Below are positions 22,753-32,441 of a stretch of 64,000 bases of DNA, piece by piece (positions within the stretch are counted from its first letter, which is position 1; the number at the start of each line of letters is the position of its first letter). The translations under genes and the position numbers were made by a program. The notes beneath the pieces were generated by a model. That model had not been told where the DNA came from and did not search any database. It saw nothing but the letters and a program-made list of their open reading frames with translations. This stretch comes from Aquabacterium sp. NJ1 (lineage in GTDB: Bacteria; Pseudomonadota; Gammaproteobacteria; Burkholderiales; Burkholderiaceae_C): NCBI RefSeq assembly GCF_000768065.1, contig NZ_JRKM01000001.1:1860001-1924000 (forward strand), given 5' to 3'.

Positions 22753-24645
22753 ATCACGCCCCCCGTCCGTCGGCCGCCTGCCTGGCGCCTCTACCTGTAC
22801 GTGCTGGCACCTTCGCTGGTGATGGTGGGTCTGGTGGGTGCGCTGGCCATTTGCAGCGTCAAGATGCTGGGGGCGGTGCGCGGCTATGTGGGCGGCGAAA
22901 GCCTGTGGTCCAAGGCGCGCAGCGAGGCCGTGCAGCACCTGCGGGAATACGCCAGCAACCATGATCCCCGTGCCTTCGCCCAGTTCGAGGCCGCGCTGAA
23001 AGTCCCCCTGGGTGACCGGCGTGCGCGTGAAGGCCTGATACAGGCCCACCCGAACATGGCCGTCATCCGCCAGGGTTTCCTCGACGGGGGCAACCACCCA
23101 GACGACATCGACGGCATGATCCAGCTGTACCTGTACTTTGGTCAGCAAGCCTTGTTCAAACCCTCGATCCTGGCGTGGGTCGAAGGCGATGCCCTCATCA
23201 CGCAATTGCAGGACACGGCCCAGAAGCTGAAGCAGCAAGTGGGGCAGCAAGCGGCGCCGGAGGAAACCCAGGCCACGCTGGCCCACATCAACGAGCTCAA
23301 CACCCGCCTGTTCCAGGCGGAGGTCACCTTCAGTCGCAACCTGGCACGCGCTTCCCGCATCACCGAACAGCTGTTGATCGGGGTCATGGCGCTGGCGGTC
23401 GTGGGGCTGTCCCTGGCGGGCTACATCTTCATGCGCCGGGGGCTGCAGCGCCAGCAAGCCTATCAACAGGATCTGGCCCGGGCCAACCGGCGTTGGGAGC
23501 TGGCCGTGGTCGGCGCCGAACTGGGCTTGTTCGACATGGACGTGAACGCTGCCACGGTCAACCTCGATGCCCAGGCCGCCACCTTGTACGGCCTGCCCCC
23601 AGCGACCGTGACCGTGCCGGGGCAGACCTTGCTCGACCGCATGGCCCCCGAAGACCGGCAGCGCGCGAAGCAGGCGCTCCAGGACGCCAAGGCAGGCCAC
23701 AGCCTGTTCAGGCTGACCGTGCGCATCATGCTGCCCGATGGGCAAAGCCGCTACCTGGAGACGGTGGGCAGCCTGCCAGAAGATGGTGATGCCACAGCCC
23801 CCCGCCTGATCGGCGTGGTCCGCGACGTCACCCAGGAGAAGGCCCGCGCGCGGCTGGCCATCGAGCGGGATGCCGCCGAGAAGGTGGCCGCTTCCCAGCG
23901 GGCCTTCCTCTCGCGCCTCAGCCACGAACTGCGCACGCCGCTCAATGCCATCCTGGGCTTCGCACAGCTGCTGTCGATGGAGCACATCCAACCTCTGCCC
24001 GCCACGCAGCACAAGCAGGTGGAATGGATCCTGGACGCCGGCCACCAACTGCTCAAGCTGGTGGAGGACGTACTGGACCTCAGCAAGGTCGACGCGGGCG
24101 AGATCGGCATGAGCCTGCAGGATTGCGATCTGGGCACCGTGCTCGACAGCAGCCTGGTTTTGATCGAGTCGGCCCGGCAGCAAAACGACATCAGCATCAT
24201 CAACCGCGTTTCGGGCGGCGCGCTGCGGGTGGCAGCCGATGCCCAGCGGCTGCAGCAGGTGCTGGTCAATCTGCTGACCAATGCCTGCAAGTACAACCGG
24301 CCCGGGGGCCATGTGACCATCGATGCGCACGAAGAAGGCGAGCGGGTGTGCATCGACATCGCCGACAACGGCATCGGCCTGACGCCGGAAGATGCCGCCT
24401 CGCTGTTCCAGCCCTTCAGGCGGGTGGCCGCGGCCTCCGTGGGGATCGAGGGCTCGGGGCTGGGGCTCTACATCGTCAAGCAGCTGGTGGAGCGCATGAG
24501 CGGCTCCGTGACGGTGCGCAGCGAACACGGCGTGGGCTCGCGCTTCACCGTCAGCCTGCCCAGGGCCTCGTCGCAGGCCGAGCAAGCGGGCCTCCCGGCG
24601 GCTGCCCCCGCTGAAGCACTCAAATCCGAAGCGCTCAACAACTGA
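22750..24645 (+). CDS. Membrane sensor histidine kinase with PAS domain
   Basis: 631 residues if started at CTG 22750. A first transmembrane helix (about 17-37), a ~170-residue extracytoplasmic sensor region, and a second helix (LLIGVMALAVVGLSLAGYIF) are followed by a PAS domain (WELAVVGAELGLFDMD onward), then HisKA with FLSRLSHELRTPLN (phospho-acceptor His392) and HATPase with NLLTNACKYN, DNGIGL and GSGLGLYIVKQL. No receiver domain and no response regulator gene is adjacent, so the partner is unknown. The sensor region has no family I recognise. It follows the thi operon but has its own ribosome site; functional linkage is not indicated. Confidence 0.85.
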   Translation: MITPPVRRPPAWRLYLYVLAPSLVMVGLVGALAICSVKMLGAVRGYVGGESLWSKARSEAVQHLREYASNHDPRAFAQFEAALKVPLGDRRAREGLIQAHPNMAVIRQGFLDGGNHPDDIDGMIQLYLYFGQQALFKPSILAWVEGDALITQLQDTAQKLKQQVGQQAAPEETQATLAHINELNTRLFQAEVTFSRNLARASRITEQLLIGVMALAVVGLSLAGYIFMRRGLQRQQAYQQDLARANRRWELAVVGAELGLFDMDVNAATVNLDAQAATLYGLPPATVTVPGQTLLDRMAPEDRQRAKQALQDAKAGHSLFRLTVRIMLPDGQSRYLETVGSLPEDGDATAPRLIGVVRDVTQEKARARLAIERDAAEKVAASQRAFLSRLSHELRTPLNAILGFAQLLSMEHIQPLPATQHKQVEWILDAGHQLLKLVEDVLDLSKVDAGEIGMSLQDCDLGTVLDSSLVLIESARQQNDISIINRVSGGALRVAADAQRLQQVLVNLLTNACKYNRPGGHVTIDAHEEGERVCIDIADNGIGLTPEDAASLFQPFRRVAAASVGIEGSGLGLYIVKQLVERMSGSVTVRSEHGVGSRFTVSLPRASSQAEQAGLPAAAPAEALKSEALNN

Positions 24646-24669
24646 AATTCAAGGGCAGCGGCTCGATGT

Positions 24670-25155
24670 TCAATGGCTGAGTGATTCGAACTCGCCGGCG
24701 TCCAGCCACTCGCGCAGGCTCTTGACCATGTCGCGGTCGTTGTGCAGCCAGGCGTTGTGGCGGTACTCGTTGTAGTAGGCCTCTTCAGCGGTTTGCTCGC
24801 CCAGCGCCAAGTACACGAAACGCAGCACCATCTGCCGGGCTTGCGGCTCTTCGATGCTGATGGTCAGGCGGATGGGCGCCGTGCCCCCATGTGGCCGGGG
24901 CGTGAACTGCAGGCTTTGTTGCGCCACCGCCAGCACTTCGTCTTGCATCTCATGCTGGCCAAAGCGCAGGGTGCGCGCAAACACGCCGGGCGCGGTCTCC
25001 TGCCATTCACAAGACTCCGGGCCATTGGGAAAACGTTGAGGCGCCTGCACGCGCAGCATCAGGCCCAGCCACAGCTGCGCGCGGGTGAAGCCCGGCACCA
25101 CCGTTTGCACGGCCAGCTGGGGGGAATTGATTTCAATGATGTGCTCGAAACGCAT
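24670..25155 (-). CDS. DUF1857 (AtaL-like) SRPBCC family protein
   Basis: 161 residues starting MRFEHIIEINSPQ, with LTR-type segment FTRAQLWLGLMLRVQAPQRF and a C-terminal helix ending YYNEYRHNAWLHNDRDMVKSL. This matches the DUF1857/AtaL branch of the START/SRPBCC ligand-binding fold. The ligand and function are unknown. It is convergent with the upstream kinase gene (24 bp) and divergent from bioB; the 219-bp bioB interval shows no clear promoter to me. Confidence 0.75.
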   Translation of the reverse strand: MRFEHIIEINSPQLAVQTVVPGFTRAQLWLGLMLRVQAPQRFPNGPESCEWQETAPGVFARTLRFGQHEMQDEVLAVAQQSLQFTPRPHGGTAPIRLTISIEEPQARQMVLRFVYLALGEQTAEEAYYNEYRHNAWLHNDRDMVKSLREWLDAGEFESLSH

Positions 25156-25374
25156 GGCGCGAGCTTACTGCAAGGCCGATGGGCCCAGGTGGGCAGGTGG
25201 CACAGGGCAGGCCACGGATTTCACATGGCTGAAGCCTGACCCCAATGTTGACGTAAATGCCATCCCGCGTCATGAGGCTGATCCCAACGTCACCCAGGTT
25301 AGCCCTGGGGCAGACTACACTCGCATCTGCTTGTCTCGTCAACTCCCGCCGCGTTCAGGCGCGGCCGACCGTCC

Positions 25375-26484
25375 ATGTCTCAGTGCACGACCTCCTCCCA
25401 GGCTGAAACCTCATCCCTGAAGTCAGCGGAACCGGCTGCCAAGCCCATCCAGATCGTGCCCAAGAAAGCCGTGCTCAACAGCCACGGCTGCGGCGGCGAC
25501 TGCACGGACCACGACGACAGCAACGCGCCCTGGCCACGCGTCAAGGTGCTCGAACTGCTGAACCTGCCCTTCAACGACCTGATGTGGCAGGCCCAGCATG
25601 TGCACCGCGCCCACTGGGACGCCAACGAGATCGAACACGCCACGCTGCTGTCGGTGAAGACCGGCGGCTGCCCGGAAGACTGCGGCTACTGCCCGCAATC
25701 GGCCTCGCACGACACGGGCGTGGAGGCCAGCAAGCTGATGTCGCCCGACGAGGTGCGTGAAGCCGTGGTGGCCGCGCGCGATGCCGGCGCCAGCCGCTTC
25801 TGCATGGGCGCCGCCTGGCGCGCCCCGAAAGACCGCGACATCGAGAAGGTGGCCGAGCTGATCGGCGTGATCAAGGACGAAGGCCTCGAAGCCTGCTGCA
25901 CCCTGGGCATGCTGACCGACACCCAGGCCCAGTCCCTGAAGGACGCGGGCCTGGACTACTACAACCACAACCTGGACACGGCCCCCGAGCTGTACGGCGA
26001 CATCATCTCCACGCGTGACCTGCAGGACCGCCTGGACACCCTGGGCCATGTGCGCAACGCCAAGATCAAGGTGTGCAGCGGGGGCATCGTCGGCATGGGC
26101 GAAACACGTGAAGGCCGTGCCGGCCTGATCGCGCAACTGGCCAACCTGCCCACCTACCCCGAGTCCGTGCCCATCAACGACCTGGTGCGTGTGCCTGGCA
26201 CCCCGCTGGCCGACACCCCGCCGCTGGACCCGCTGGAGTTCGTGCGCACCATCGCCGTGGCCCGCATCACCATGCCCAAGGCCCGTGTGCGCCTGTCCGC
26301 TGGCCGCCAGGCCATGAGCGAGGCCGTGCAGGCCCTGTGCTTCCTGGCGGGCGCCAACTCCATCTTCTATGGCGACAAGTTGCTGACCACCGGCAACCCG
26401 GCCTTCGACAATGACCAGGCCCTGATGAAGAAGCTGGGCCTGCGCAGCGGCAAGGCCGTGACCGCCCGGGTGGACGCAGCGTAG
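25375..26484 (+). CDS. bioB: Biotin synthase BioB
   Basis: Radical SAM enzyme inserting sulfur into dethiobiotin. 369 residues. The CPEDCGYC cluster motif gives Cys 99, 103, 106; further landmarks are [44 protein letters not shown] and [11 protein letters not shown] with the Arg of the auxiliary 2Fe-2S site. The N-terminus is about 45 residues longer than in E. coli and contains [13 protein letters not shown], a Cys/His/Asp-rich element. No other biotin genes are adjacent, but a biotin-dependent carboxylase lies at 37505-40843. Confidence 0.95.
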   Translation: MSQCTTSSQAETSSLKSAEPAAKPIQIVPKKAVLNSHGCGGDCTDHDDSNAPWPRVKVLELLNLPFNDLMWQAQHVHRAHWDANEIEHATLLSVKTGGCPEDCGYCPQSASHDTGVEASKLMSPDEVREAVVAARDAGASRFCMGAAWRAPKDRDIEKVAELIGVIKDEGLEACCTLGMLTDTQAQSLKDAGLDYYNHNLDTAPELYGDIISTRDLQDRLDTLGHVRNAKIKVCSGGIVGMGETREGRAGLIAQLANLPTYPESVPINDLVRVPGTPLADTPPLDPLEFVRTIAVARITMPKARVRLSAGRQAMSEAVQALCFLAGANSIFYGDKLLTTGNPAFDNDQALMKKLGLRSGKAVTARVDAA

Positions 26485-26577
26485 GCTGAAACCGACACCC
26501 GGTTGTTCCCTCAATCGGCCACCCCATGAGGACGCCATAATCATGTGACTCCCCTGCCCCAGGGAAGGAGCGCATTG

Positions 26578-29145
26578 ATGCAGGTCACTCGTCGCCAGCT
26601 GTTCAGCCTACGGGCCACCGTGGGATACGTCGTGTTCGCTGGCGCCTGGATTTTGTTGTCCGACCGGGTGCTGGAAACCTTCAGCGACCCGCACACACTG
26701 GCACGCTACTCCACGCTCAAGGGGCTGATCTTCGTGGCCCTGACGGCCGCCATCTTGTGGTTCACGCTGCAGAATGCGCCCCCCGAAGAAGACATCCACC
26801 TGATCGACGAGGCCCCGCGTCAATCGGCCGGCCTGCAGGTCTTGTGGGGCCTTTTGCCCCCCTTGCTCGGCGGGGCCGTTCAATGGGCCATCTGGCCACA
26901 GATCGACCCGTTCGCCTGGCTGCTGCTGTACCCGGCGGTGTTCACCGCGGCATGGCTGGGCGGCTGGGTGTCGGGCCTGCTGGCTGCGGCCCTGTCAGCC
27001 GCCATCGGTTGGTACGTCTTCACCCCCCCCTTCATGGCCTGGACGCCGGACAAGCCGACATCGCTCATCGGGATCGGCGTGTTTTTCGCCATGAGCACGC
27101 TCCTGAGCCTGATCATGGCCTGGCTGCGCAAGGCCGAACACCGCGCGGGCAACAGCAAGTTCGAAGCCCTGGTCGAACAGACGCTGGCGGGCATCTACAT
27201 CATCCAGGGCGAGCGTTTTCGCTACGTCAACCCCGAATTCGCGCGCATGCTGGGCTACGCCAGCCCCGATGAGATCATCAACAAGGTGCCGGTCAGTGCG
27301 ATGGTCTCGCCACACGACAAGGCCCGCGTCGCCGAACACCTGCATAAACGATTTGACGACCTGAACAAGGCCGTGCGCTACGGCTTCACGGCCATGCGCC
27401 GCGACGGCGACACCATCGAGCTGGAAGTGCATGGCCGCGGCCTGGACACCAGCACGGGCCGGGTGATCATCGGGCTGGCGCTGGATGTGAGCGAGCGGCG
27501 CCAGACCGAACACGCCCTGCACGAAAAACAGGCCCTGCTCGACCGCATGAGCGCCCTGGCCAAGGTGGGGGGCTGGCGCATGGAGGTGGGCACCAAGCTG
27601 GGTACGCGCACCGACGGCGCCGCGCGCATCCTGGACCTGGACCCCAGCCAGCCCGGATCACTCTCGTTCCGCGATGGCCTGAGCTACTTCAAGGGTGAAC
27701 ACCATGCGCAGATCACCCAGGCGATCCAGCGGGCCGTCCAGCAAGGCCAGCCTTACGCACTGGAGCTGGAGCTGATCAGCGCCAAGGGCGTGCGCAAGTG
27801 GATCCGCACGCAAGGCGAGCCCATCTGGGAGGATGGGCGTGTGGTGCGCATCGAAGGCGCCATCCAGGACATCAGCGAGGTGCAGCAGGCCCGTGCGGCC
27901 CTGCAGGCGCACCAGGAGATGCTGGAGCAGACCGTGCGCGAACGAACGGCAGAGCTGGAGGTGGCCCGTCAGGAGGCCGTGCAACTGGCGCGCATCAAGT
28001 CCGAGTTCCTGGCCAACATGAGCCATGAGATCCGCACCCCGCTCAATGGCGTGCTGGGCCTGGCACAGATCGGCTACCGCGACCACAAGGGGCCGGCCCG
28101 CCAGGTGTTCGAGCAGATCATCGCCTCGGGGCGCCTGTTGCTGGGCATCATCAATGACATCCTGGACTTCTCCAAGATCGAGGCGGGCAAGCTGCGCATC
28201 GAATACCAGCCGCTGGACCTGCACCAATTGCTGCGGCGTGCCATCCAGCTGGTGCAGGACAAGGCCAACGAAAAAGGCCTGGACCTCATCGTCGAGATCG
28301 ATCCTGAACTGCCGGTGTCCTGCCTGGGCGACGCCTTGCGGCTGGAGCAGATCCTGCTCAACCTCTTGTCCAACGCGGTCAAGTTCACCACCCATGGCGC
28401 GGTGCGCCTGGCTGCCTGCGCACGTGAGGATCGCCTGGTCTTGAGCGTGACCGACACCGGCATCGGCATGACGCCCGCCCAGCTGCAAGGGCTGTTCCGG
28501 CCGTTCGAGCAAGCCGACGGCTCGACCACGCGGCAATACGGCGGCACGGGCCTGGGCCTGAGCATCACCAAACGCCTGGTGGAGATGCTCGATGGCGCCA
28601 TCGACGTCCGCAGCAACCCGGGTCAGGGCACATGCTTCGAGGTGGTGCTGCCGCTCGTCCTGGGCGAACAGGCGGCTGCCCCTTCCTCCTCGGCCTGGAT
28701 GGCCTCTGCCCCGGCCCCGCTGGATGGTGCAGAAGCCCCGCGGGCGCCCAGGCTGGCGGGCGTGCGCGTGCTGGCGGCCGAAGACAACCTCGTCAACCAG
28801 ATGGTGCTGAGCGAATTGCTGGACTATGAAGGCGCGCAAGTGACCATGAGCGAGAGCGGCAGCGCGGCCATCTCGCAACTGGCCCAGCATGGCGCGCAGG
28901 CCTTTGACCTCGTGCTCATGGACATCCAGATGCCAGGCATGGACGGTTATGAGGCCACACGGCAGATCAAGGCCATGGCACCTGGTCTCCCGGTGATCGG
29001 GCAGACGGCCCATGCGATGGCCGAGGAGCACGCCAAATGCCACGAAGCCGGCATGGTGGACCTGGTGATCAAGCCAATCGAGCTGGAGGCCCTGGTCCGC
29101 ACCATTCGGCGGCACGTGCCGGCCTCGCCCGCCGCCCCGCGTTGA
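26578..29145 (+). CDS. Hybrid sensor histidine kinase: DUF4118-like membrane domain, two PAS, receiver
   Basis: 855 residues from ATG 26578, supported by AAGGAG 7 nt upstream. Two N-terminal hydrophobic helices precede a four-helix DUF4118/KdpD-like membrane block (about 85-185, LLPPLLGGAVQWAIWP onward), then PAS domains at about 195-310 and 320-430, a coiled coil, HisKA with FLANMSHEIRTPLNG (His483), HATPase (NLLSNAVKF, DTGIGM, GTGLGLSITK) and a receiver domain with AAEDN, phospho-acceptor Asp782 in LMDIQMPGMDG and Lys in VIKPIE. There is no Hpt domain, so phosphotransfer would need a separate Hpt protein. Signal unknown. Confidence 0.9.
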   Translation: MQVTRRQLFSLRATVGYVVFAGAWILLSDRVLETFSDPHTLARYSTLKGLIFVALTAAILWFTLQNAPPEEDIHLIDEAPRQSAGLQVLWGLLPPLLGGAVQWAIWPQIDPFAWLLLYPAVFTAAWLGGWVSGLLAAALSAAIGWYVFTPPFMAWTPDKPTSLIGIGVFFAMSTLLSLIMAWLRKAEHRAGNSKFEALVEQTLAGIYIIQGERFRYVNPEFARMLGYASPDEIINKVPVSAMVSPHDKARVAEHLHKRFDDLNKAVRYGFTAMRRDGDTIELEVHGRGLDTSTGRVIIGLALDVSERRQTEHALHEKQALLDRMSALAKVGGWRMEVGTKLGTRTDGAARILDLDPSQPGSLSFRDGLSYFKGEHHAQITQAIQRAVQQGQPYALELELISAKGVRKWIRTQGEPIWEDGRVVRIEGAIQDISEVQQARAALQAHQEMLEQTVRERTAELEVARQEAVQLARIKSEFLANMSHEIRTPLNGVLGLAQIGYRDHKGPARQVFEQIIASGRLLLGIINDILDFSKIEAGKLRIEYQPLDLHQLLRRAIQLVQDKANEKGLDLIVEIDPELPVSCLGDALRLEQILLNLLSNAVKFTTHGAVRLAACAREDRLVLSVTDTGIGMTPAQLQGLFRPFEQADGSTTRQYGGTGLGLSITKRLVEMLDGAIDVRSNPGQGTCFEVVLPLVLGEQAAAPSSSAWMASAPAPLDGAEAPRAPRLAGVRVLAAEDNLVNQMVLSELLDYEGAQVTMSESGSAAISQLAQHGAQAFDLVLMDIQMPGMDGYEATRQIKAMAPGLPVIGQTAHAMAEEHAKCHEAGMVDLVIKPIELEALVRTIRRHVPASPAAPR

Positions 29146-29275
29146 CCGGGCTGGTGAAGCGGTCATTTGGCCGTGAAAAGCAGGCTTAGACCTGACATGG
29201 TCTGCCCGTGCAAAGGCGCACGATAGGCGCAAGGTGAGCGTCCGTCTCACACCTGAGCCTGTTGCCCTTTGCGCC

Positions 29276-30442
29276 ATGGATAAAAAACAGCCAGCCCCCC
29301 GCTCCGGCCGCGCCGCGACCAGACAAGCGCCCGCCCGCACCAGCAGCAAGCCACGGCGCGCAGCCGCGGGCGACGTGATCCCGTCGAGCCGACAGCGCCG
29401 CATCGAGGCCATCGTCAGCGAGCAGGCCACGGAAGCGGCGCAACAAGCCAAGCTGGCCGCATTGCACGACATCGTGCGCCAGACGCCACCGCAGGATCTG
29501 GCGCAGGCGCTGGAGGCGGTGCTCAAGGGCTCATCACCCGATGACGCGGCCTTGTTGCGCGCCACCTTGCAGGGCAAGCTCAACGGCAGCGCGCCCAAGC
29601 TGAACCCCGACGAGGAGCTGGCCCCGCACTGGCGCGATGCCACCACCTACCCCTACAACAACCTCATGGCGCGCAAGAGCTATGAGAAGCAGAAGTACCG
29701 CCTGCAGGTCGAGCTGCTCAAGCTGCAGGCCTGGGTGAAGGCCACCGGCGCCAAGGTTGTGATCCTGTTCGAGGGGCGTGACGCGGCCGGCAAGGGCGGC
29801 ACCATCAAGCGCATGATGGAGCACCTCAACCCGCGTGGTGCCCGCGTGGTGGCCCTGGAAAAGCCCAGCGACGTGGAGCGCGGCCAGTGGTACTTCCAGC
29901 GTTATGTGCAACACCTGCCCACGGCCGGCGAGATCGTGCTGTTCGACCGCAGCTGGTACAACCGCGCCGGTGTCGAGCACGTGATGGGCTTTTGCACGCC
30001 CGAGGAATACCGCGAGTTCATGCGCCAGGCACCCGAGTTCGAACGCAACCTGGTGCGCTCAGGCGTGCACCTGATCAAGTTCTGGTTCTCGGTGAGCCGC
30101 AAGGAGCAGCGCCGCCGCTTCAAGGAACGCGAGACCCACCCGCTCAAGCAGTGGAAGCTGTCGCCCATCGACATGGCCTCGCTGGACAAGTGGGACAACT
30201 ACACGCGCGCCAAGGAAGCCATGTTCTTCCACACCGACACGGCCGATGCGCCCTGGACGGTGATCAAGAGCGATTGCAAGAAGCGCGCACGGCTCAATGC
30301 CATGCGCTACCTGCTCTACAAGCTGCCGTATGCCAGCAAGGACCTGGCCAATGTGCCGCAACCCGACCCGCTGCTGGTGGGGCGTGCCAATGTGGTCTAC
30401 GAGCGCGGCGAAACGCCTGCGGTGGCGCACGACGAGAACTGA
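29276..30442 (+). CDS. ppk2: Polyphosphate kinase 2 (PPK2 family)
   Basis: Transfers phosphate between polyphosphate and nucleoside (di)phosphates. 388 residues from ATG 29276; an upstream in-frame GTG (29234) is possible. Walker A is FEGRDAAGKGG (about 165-175), followed by ALEKPSDVERGQWYFQRY, the Walker B-like LFDRSWYNRAGVE and the lid KEQRRRFKERETHPLKQWKLS. Single PPK2 domain, class I-like, preceded by ~110 residues rich in Ala, Lys and Arg. A small AGACC/GGTCT inverted repeat lies upstream at 29188-29203. Convergent with the DUF4442 gene 24 bp later. Confidence 0.92.
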   Translation: MDKKQPAPRSGRAATRQAPARTSSKPRRAAAGDVIPSSRQRRIEAIVSEQATEAAQQAKLAALHDIVRQTPPQDLAQALEAVLKGSSPDDAALLRATLQGKLNGSAPKLNPDEELAPHWRDATTYPYNNLMARKSYEKQKYRLQVELLKLQAWVKATGAKVVILFEGRDAAGKGGTIKRMMEHLNPRGARVVALEKPSDVERGQWYFQRYVQHLPTAGEIVLFDRSWYNRAGVEHVMGFCTPEEYREFMRQAPEFERNLVRSGVHLIKFWFSVSRKEQRRRFKERETHPLKQWKLSPIDMASLDKWDNYTRAKEAMFFHTDTADAPWTVIKSDCKKRARLNAMRYLLYKLPYASKDLANVPQPDPLLVGRANVVYERGETPAVAHDEN

Positions 30443-30466
30443 TTCAGACGCGGCGCATTCACGCGC

Positions 30467-30964
30467 TCAATCGCGCTTCTTGGGCACCCAGGCCCAGACC
30501 ATCTCGCACTGGATGGGCTCCTGGCCCGACTCGTCGGTGATGCTCACCGGCACGGTGACCTCGCCCTTGTCCTGCGTTCGGATCAGCTGGATCTGATCGG
30601 GGCGCAACTGGGCCACCGCCTTCATGTTGCCCACCGAGCGCTTGAGGTAGTCCACCTTCAGCGTCTTGATCAAGGGCAGCTTGTCGTCGGGCAGGTTCAT
30701 GCCCACGCAAAAGCCGGTGGCGGTTTCGGCCAGCAAGGCCATGGCCGCCGCGTGCACGCCCTTGATGTGGTTCTGCACCTTGCGCTGGTTGCGGATGCTG
30801 ACCACCACGCGGGAACTACTGAGTTCCTCGAAACGCAGCCCTCCTGTACCGACCAGCGGCACCACGCGGCCCAATGCGAAGCTGAGCGCCCACTGGCCAA
30901 TCAGGGGCAGCCCCCGCAATTTGGCGACGGTGCGGCTGAGTTGATTGGGCTTGCTGCTGCTCAT
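30467..30964 (-). CDS. DUF4442 hotdog-fold protein
   Basis: 165 residues. The central segment NHIKGVHAAAMALLAETATGF matches hotdog thioesterase-like proteins of the DUF4442/PaaI-like group: an active-site-type helix start after KNHLxxVHAGA, here QNHIKGVHAAA. Such proteins are presumed acyl-CoA thioesterases, but no substrate can be inferred. The start MSSSKPNQLSRTV is followed by a hydrophobic LPLIGQWALSFALG segment. Confidence 0.8.
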   Translation of the reverse strand: MSSSKPNQLSRTVAKLRGLPLIGQWALSFALGRVVPLVGTGGLRFEELSSSRVVVSIRNQRKVQNHIKGVHAAAMALLAETATGFCVGMNLPDDKLPLIKTLKVDYLKRSVGNMKAVAQLRPDQIQLIRTQDKGEVTVPVSITDESGQEPIQCEMVWAWVPKKRD

Positions 30965-31015
30965 GCGGACTCCATGTGAACTGGGGCCGCATGGTAGCGG
31001 ATCACAGCACGCGGA

Positions 31016-32428
31016 TCACCCCCCTGCGGCAGAAGGCGTCGCCAGAAGATCCGCCAGCACCGCAGGGTCGAAGGCCGATGCATGCGGCGCGATCAATGCC
31101 TGCTGGTCGGTGCTGCTCACGCCCATCCAGCCGGCCAGCGCGGCCGCCAGTTGGTCCACGGCCATCGAGGGCAGCAGGCGGCCCTGGCCAATGTCCTGCG
31201 CGCCTTGCAAGCCAGGGTCAGGCAAATCGCCATAGAAGCGCCCGCCGCGCACGGCACCACCCAGAACAAAGTGGTGGCTGCCCCAGCCATGGTCGGAGCC
31301 ATCGCCGTTGCTGCTGAGGGTGCGGCCGAAATCGCTGGCGGTGAAGGTCGTGACCTGATCGGCCAGGCCCAGCTCGTTGGTGGCATCGCCAAAGCTCTTG
31401 AGCGCGCAGGCCACCTGGCCCAGCAGCACGGGGTGGCGGCTCATCAGGTTGTCGTGCGTGTCAAAGCCGCCCAGGGTGACGAAGAACACCTGCCGCTTGA
31501 GGCCCAGCTGGCTGTGTGCCGCGATCATGCGGGCCACCATCTTCAGCTGCACAGCCAAGCCGTTGTCTGACGCAAAGGCCGTGGTCATGGCATCCGTGCC
31601 TGCCAGTGCAGCGCTCAGGCTGGCCTGGGCGTCAATGGCACGGCTCATCACCTGTGCGTGCGCGCGCGCCATCACGTGGGTGCTGCTGGTCTGGGTCACC
31701 ACGCGCTTGAACAGGGCCGAGCAGGCGGCCGAGCCGTACATCGTGCCGTCTATGGGTTGCAAGGGCGCGGGCCCGTAGGGGTTGAGCATATAGGGCACCA
31801 CCTGGTCACCAGACACGTACACCGCGTTGCCCGCGAGGTTGATGCAGGTGAACGCGGCCTGGCCATTGCCTGAGGCGAACAGGTCCCCCAGGCGCCCACC
31901 CCACCCCGGCTGCGCGCCTTCCTGGTGGTAGGACTGCCAGGCCGATTGCTGGTCATTGTGCGAAAACAGCTTGGGTGGCAAAGGCACGTTCTGCGCCTTG
32001 AAGCCCGCCAGCGTGGTGGGCTGCACCAATGGCCCGATGTTGAGCAGCACGGCCAGCTTGCCCGCATCGAAATACGGTTTGATGGGCGCCAGCGCGGGGG
32101 CCAGGGCCATCTGGCGTGCGCCAGGCAAGGCCACCGTCGGCTGCAGGGCCGTGGCCAGCAAGCTGCTTTGGGGCAAGGCCAGGCTGCCGCGCGCAGTGGC
32201 ATACGGCGCGTAGCTGGCACTGTCAAAGGGGATGAGCGTGTTGGCGTGGTCGTTGCCGCCCTGCAGGAACACGCACACCAGGGCCTTGTAGCCGTCGGAT
32301 GTGGACGTGGCCGCGGCGGCATCGGCCATGGCCGCCAGGTTGAAGGCCCAGGGCGCCGCCGAGCCCATCATGGACAGGGCGCTGGCACGGCGCAGGAAGG
32401 CGCGCCGGCTCGCATCGATTCGAGACAT
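31016..32428 (-). CDS. DUF1501 domain protein, Tat-exported (copy 1)
   Basis: 470 residues. The N-terminus SRRAFLRRASALSMMGSAAPWAFNLA is a twin-arginine signal. The body begins YKALVCVFLQGGNDHANTLIP, the DUF1501 signature with an alkaline-phosphatase/sulfatase-like fold, and includes FFVTLGGFDTHDN, FTASDFGRTLSSNGDGSDHGWGSHH. DUF1501 proteins typically sit beside DUF1800 genes and their biochemical role is unknown. Thirteen bases downstream of a DUF1800 gene, and paralogous to the copy at 34171-35595. Confidence 0.9.
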   Translation of the reverse strand: MSRIDASRRAFLRRASALSMMGSAAPWAFNLAAMADAAAATSTSDGYKALVCVFLQGGNDHANTLIPFDSASYAPYATARGSLALPQSSLLATALQPTVALPGARQMALAPALAPIKPYFDAGKLAVLLNIGPLVQPTTLAGFKAQNVPLPPKLFSHNDQQSAWQSYHQEGAQPGWGGRLGDLFASGNGQAAFTCINLAGNAVYVSGDQVVPYMLNPYGPAPLQPIDGTMYGSAACSALFKRVVTQTSSTHVMARAHAQVMSRAIDAQASLSAALAGTDAMTTAFASDNGLAVQLKMVARMIAAHSQLGLKRQVFFVTLGGFDTHDNLMSRHPVLLGQVACALKSFGDATNELGLADQVTTFTASDFGRTLSSNGDGSDHGWGSHHFVLGGAVRGGRFYGDLPDPGLQGAQDIGQGRLLPSMAVDQLAAALAGWMGVSSTDQQALIAPHASAFDPAVLADLLATPSAAGG

Positions 32429-32441
32429 GAGGGGCCTTTCT

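Noticed and set aside
22603..24585. 660-codon minus-strand frame opposite the PAS kinase
   Set aside because: Antisense shadow; the kinase has all H, N, G1 and G2 motifs on the plus strand.
27658..29646. 662-codon minus-strand frame opposite the hybrid kinase and ppk2 start
   Set aside because: Crosses two real genes and shows only biased composition.
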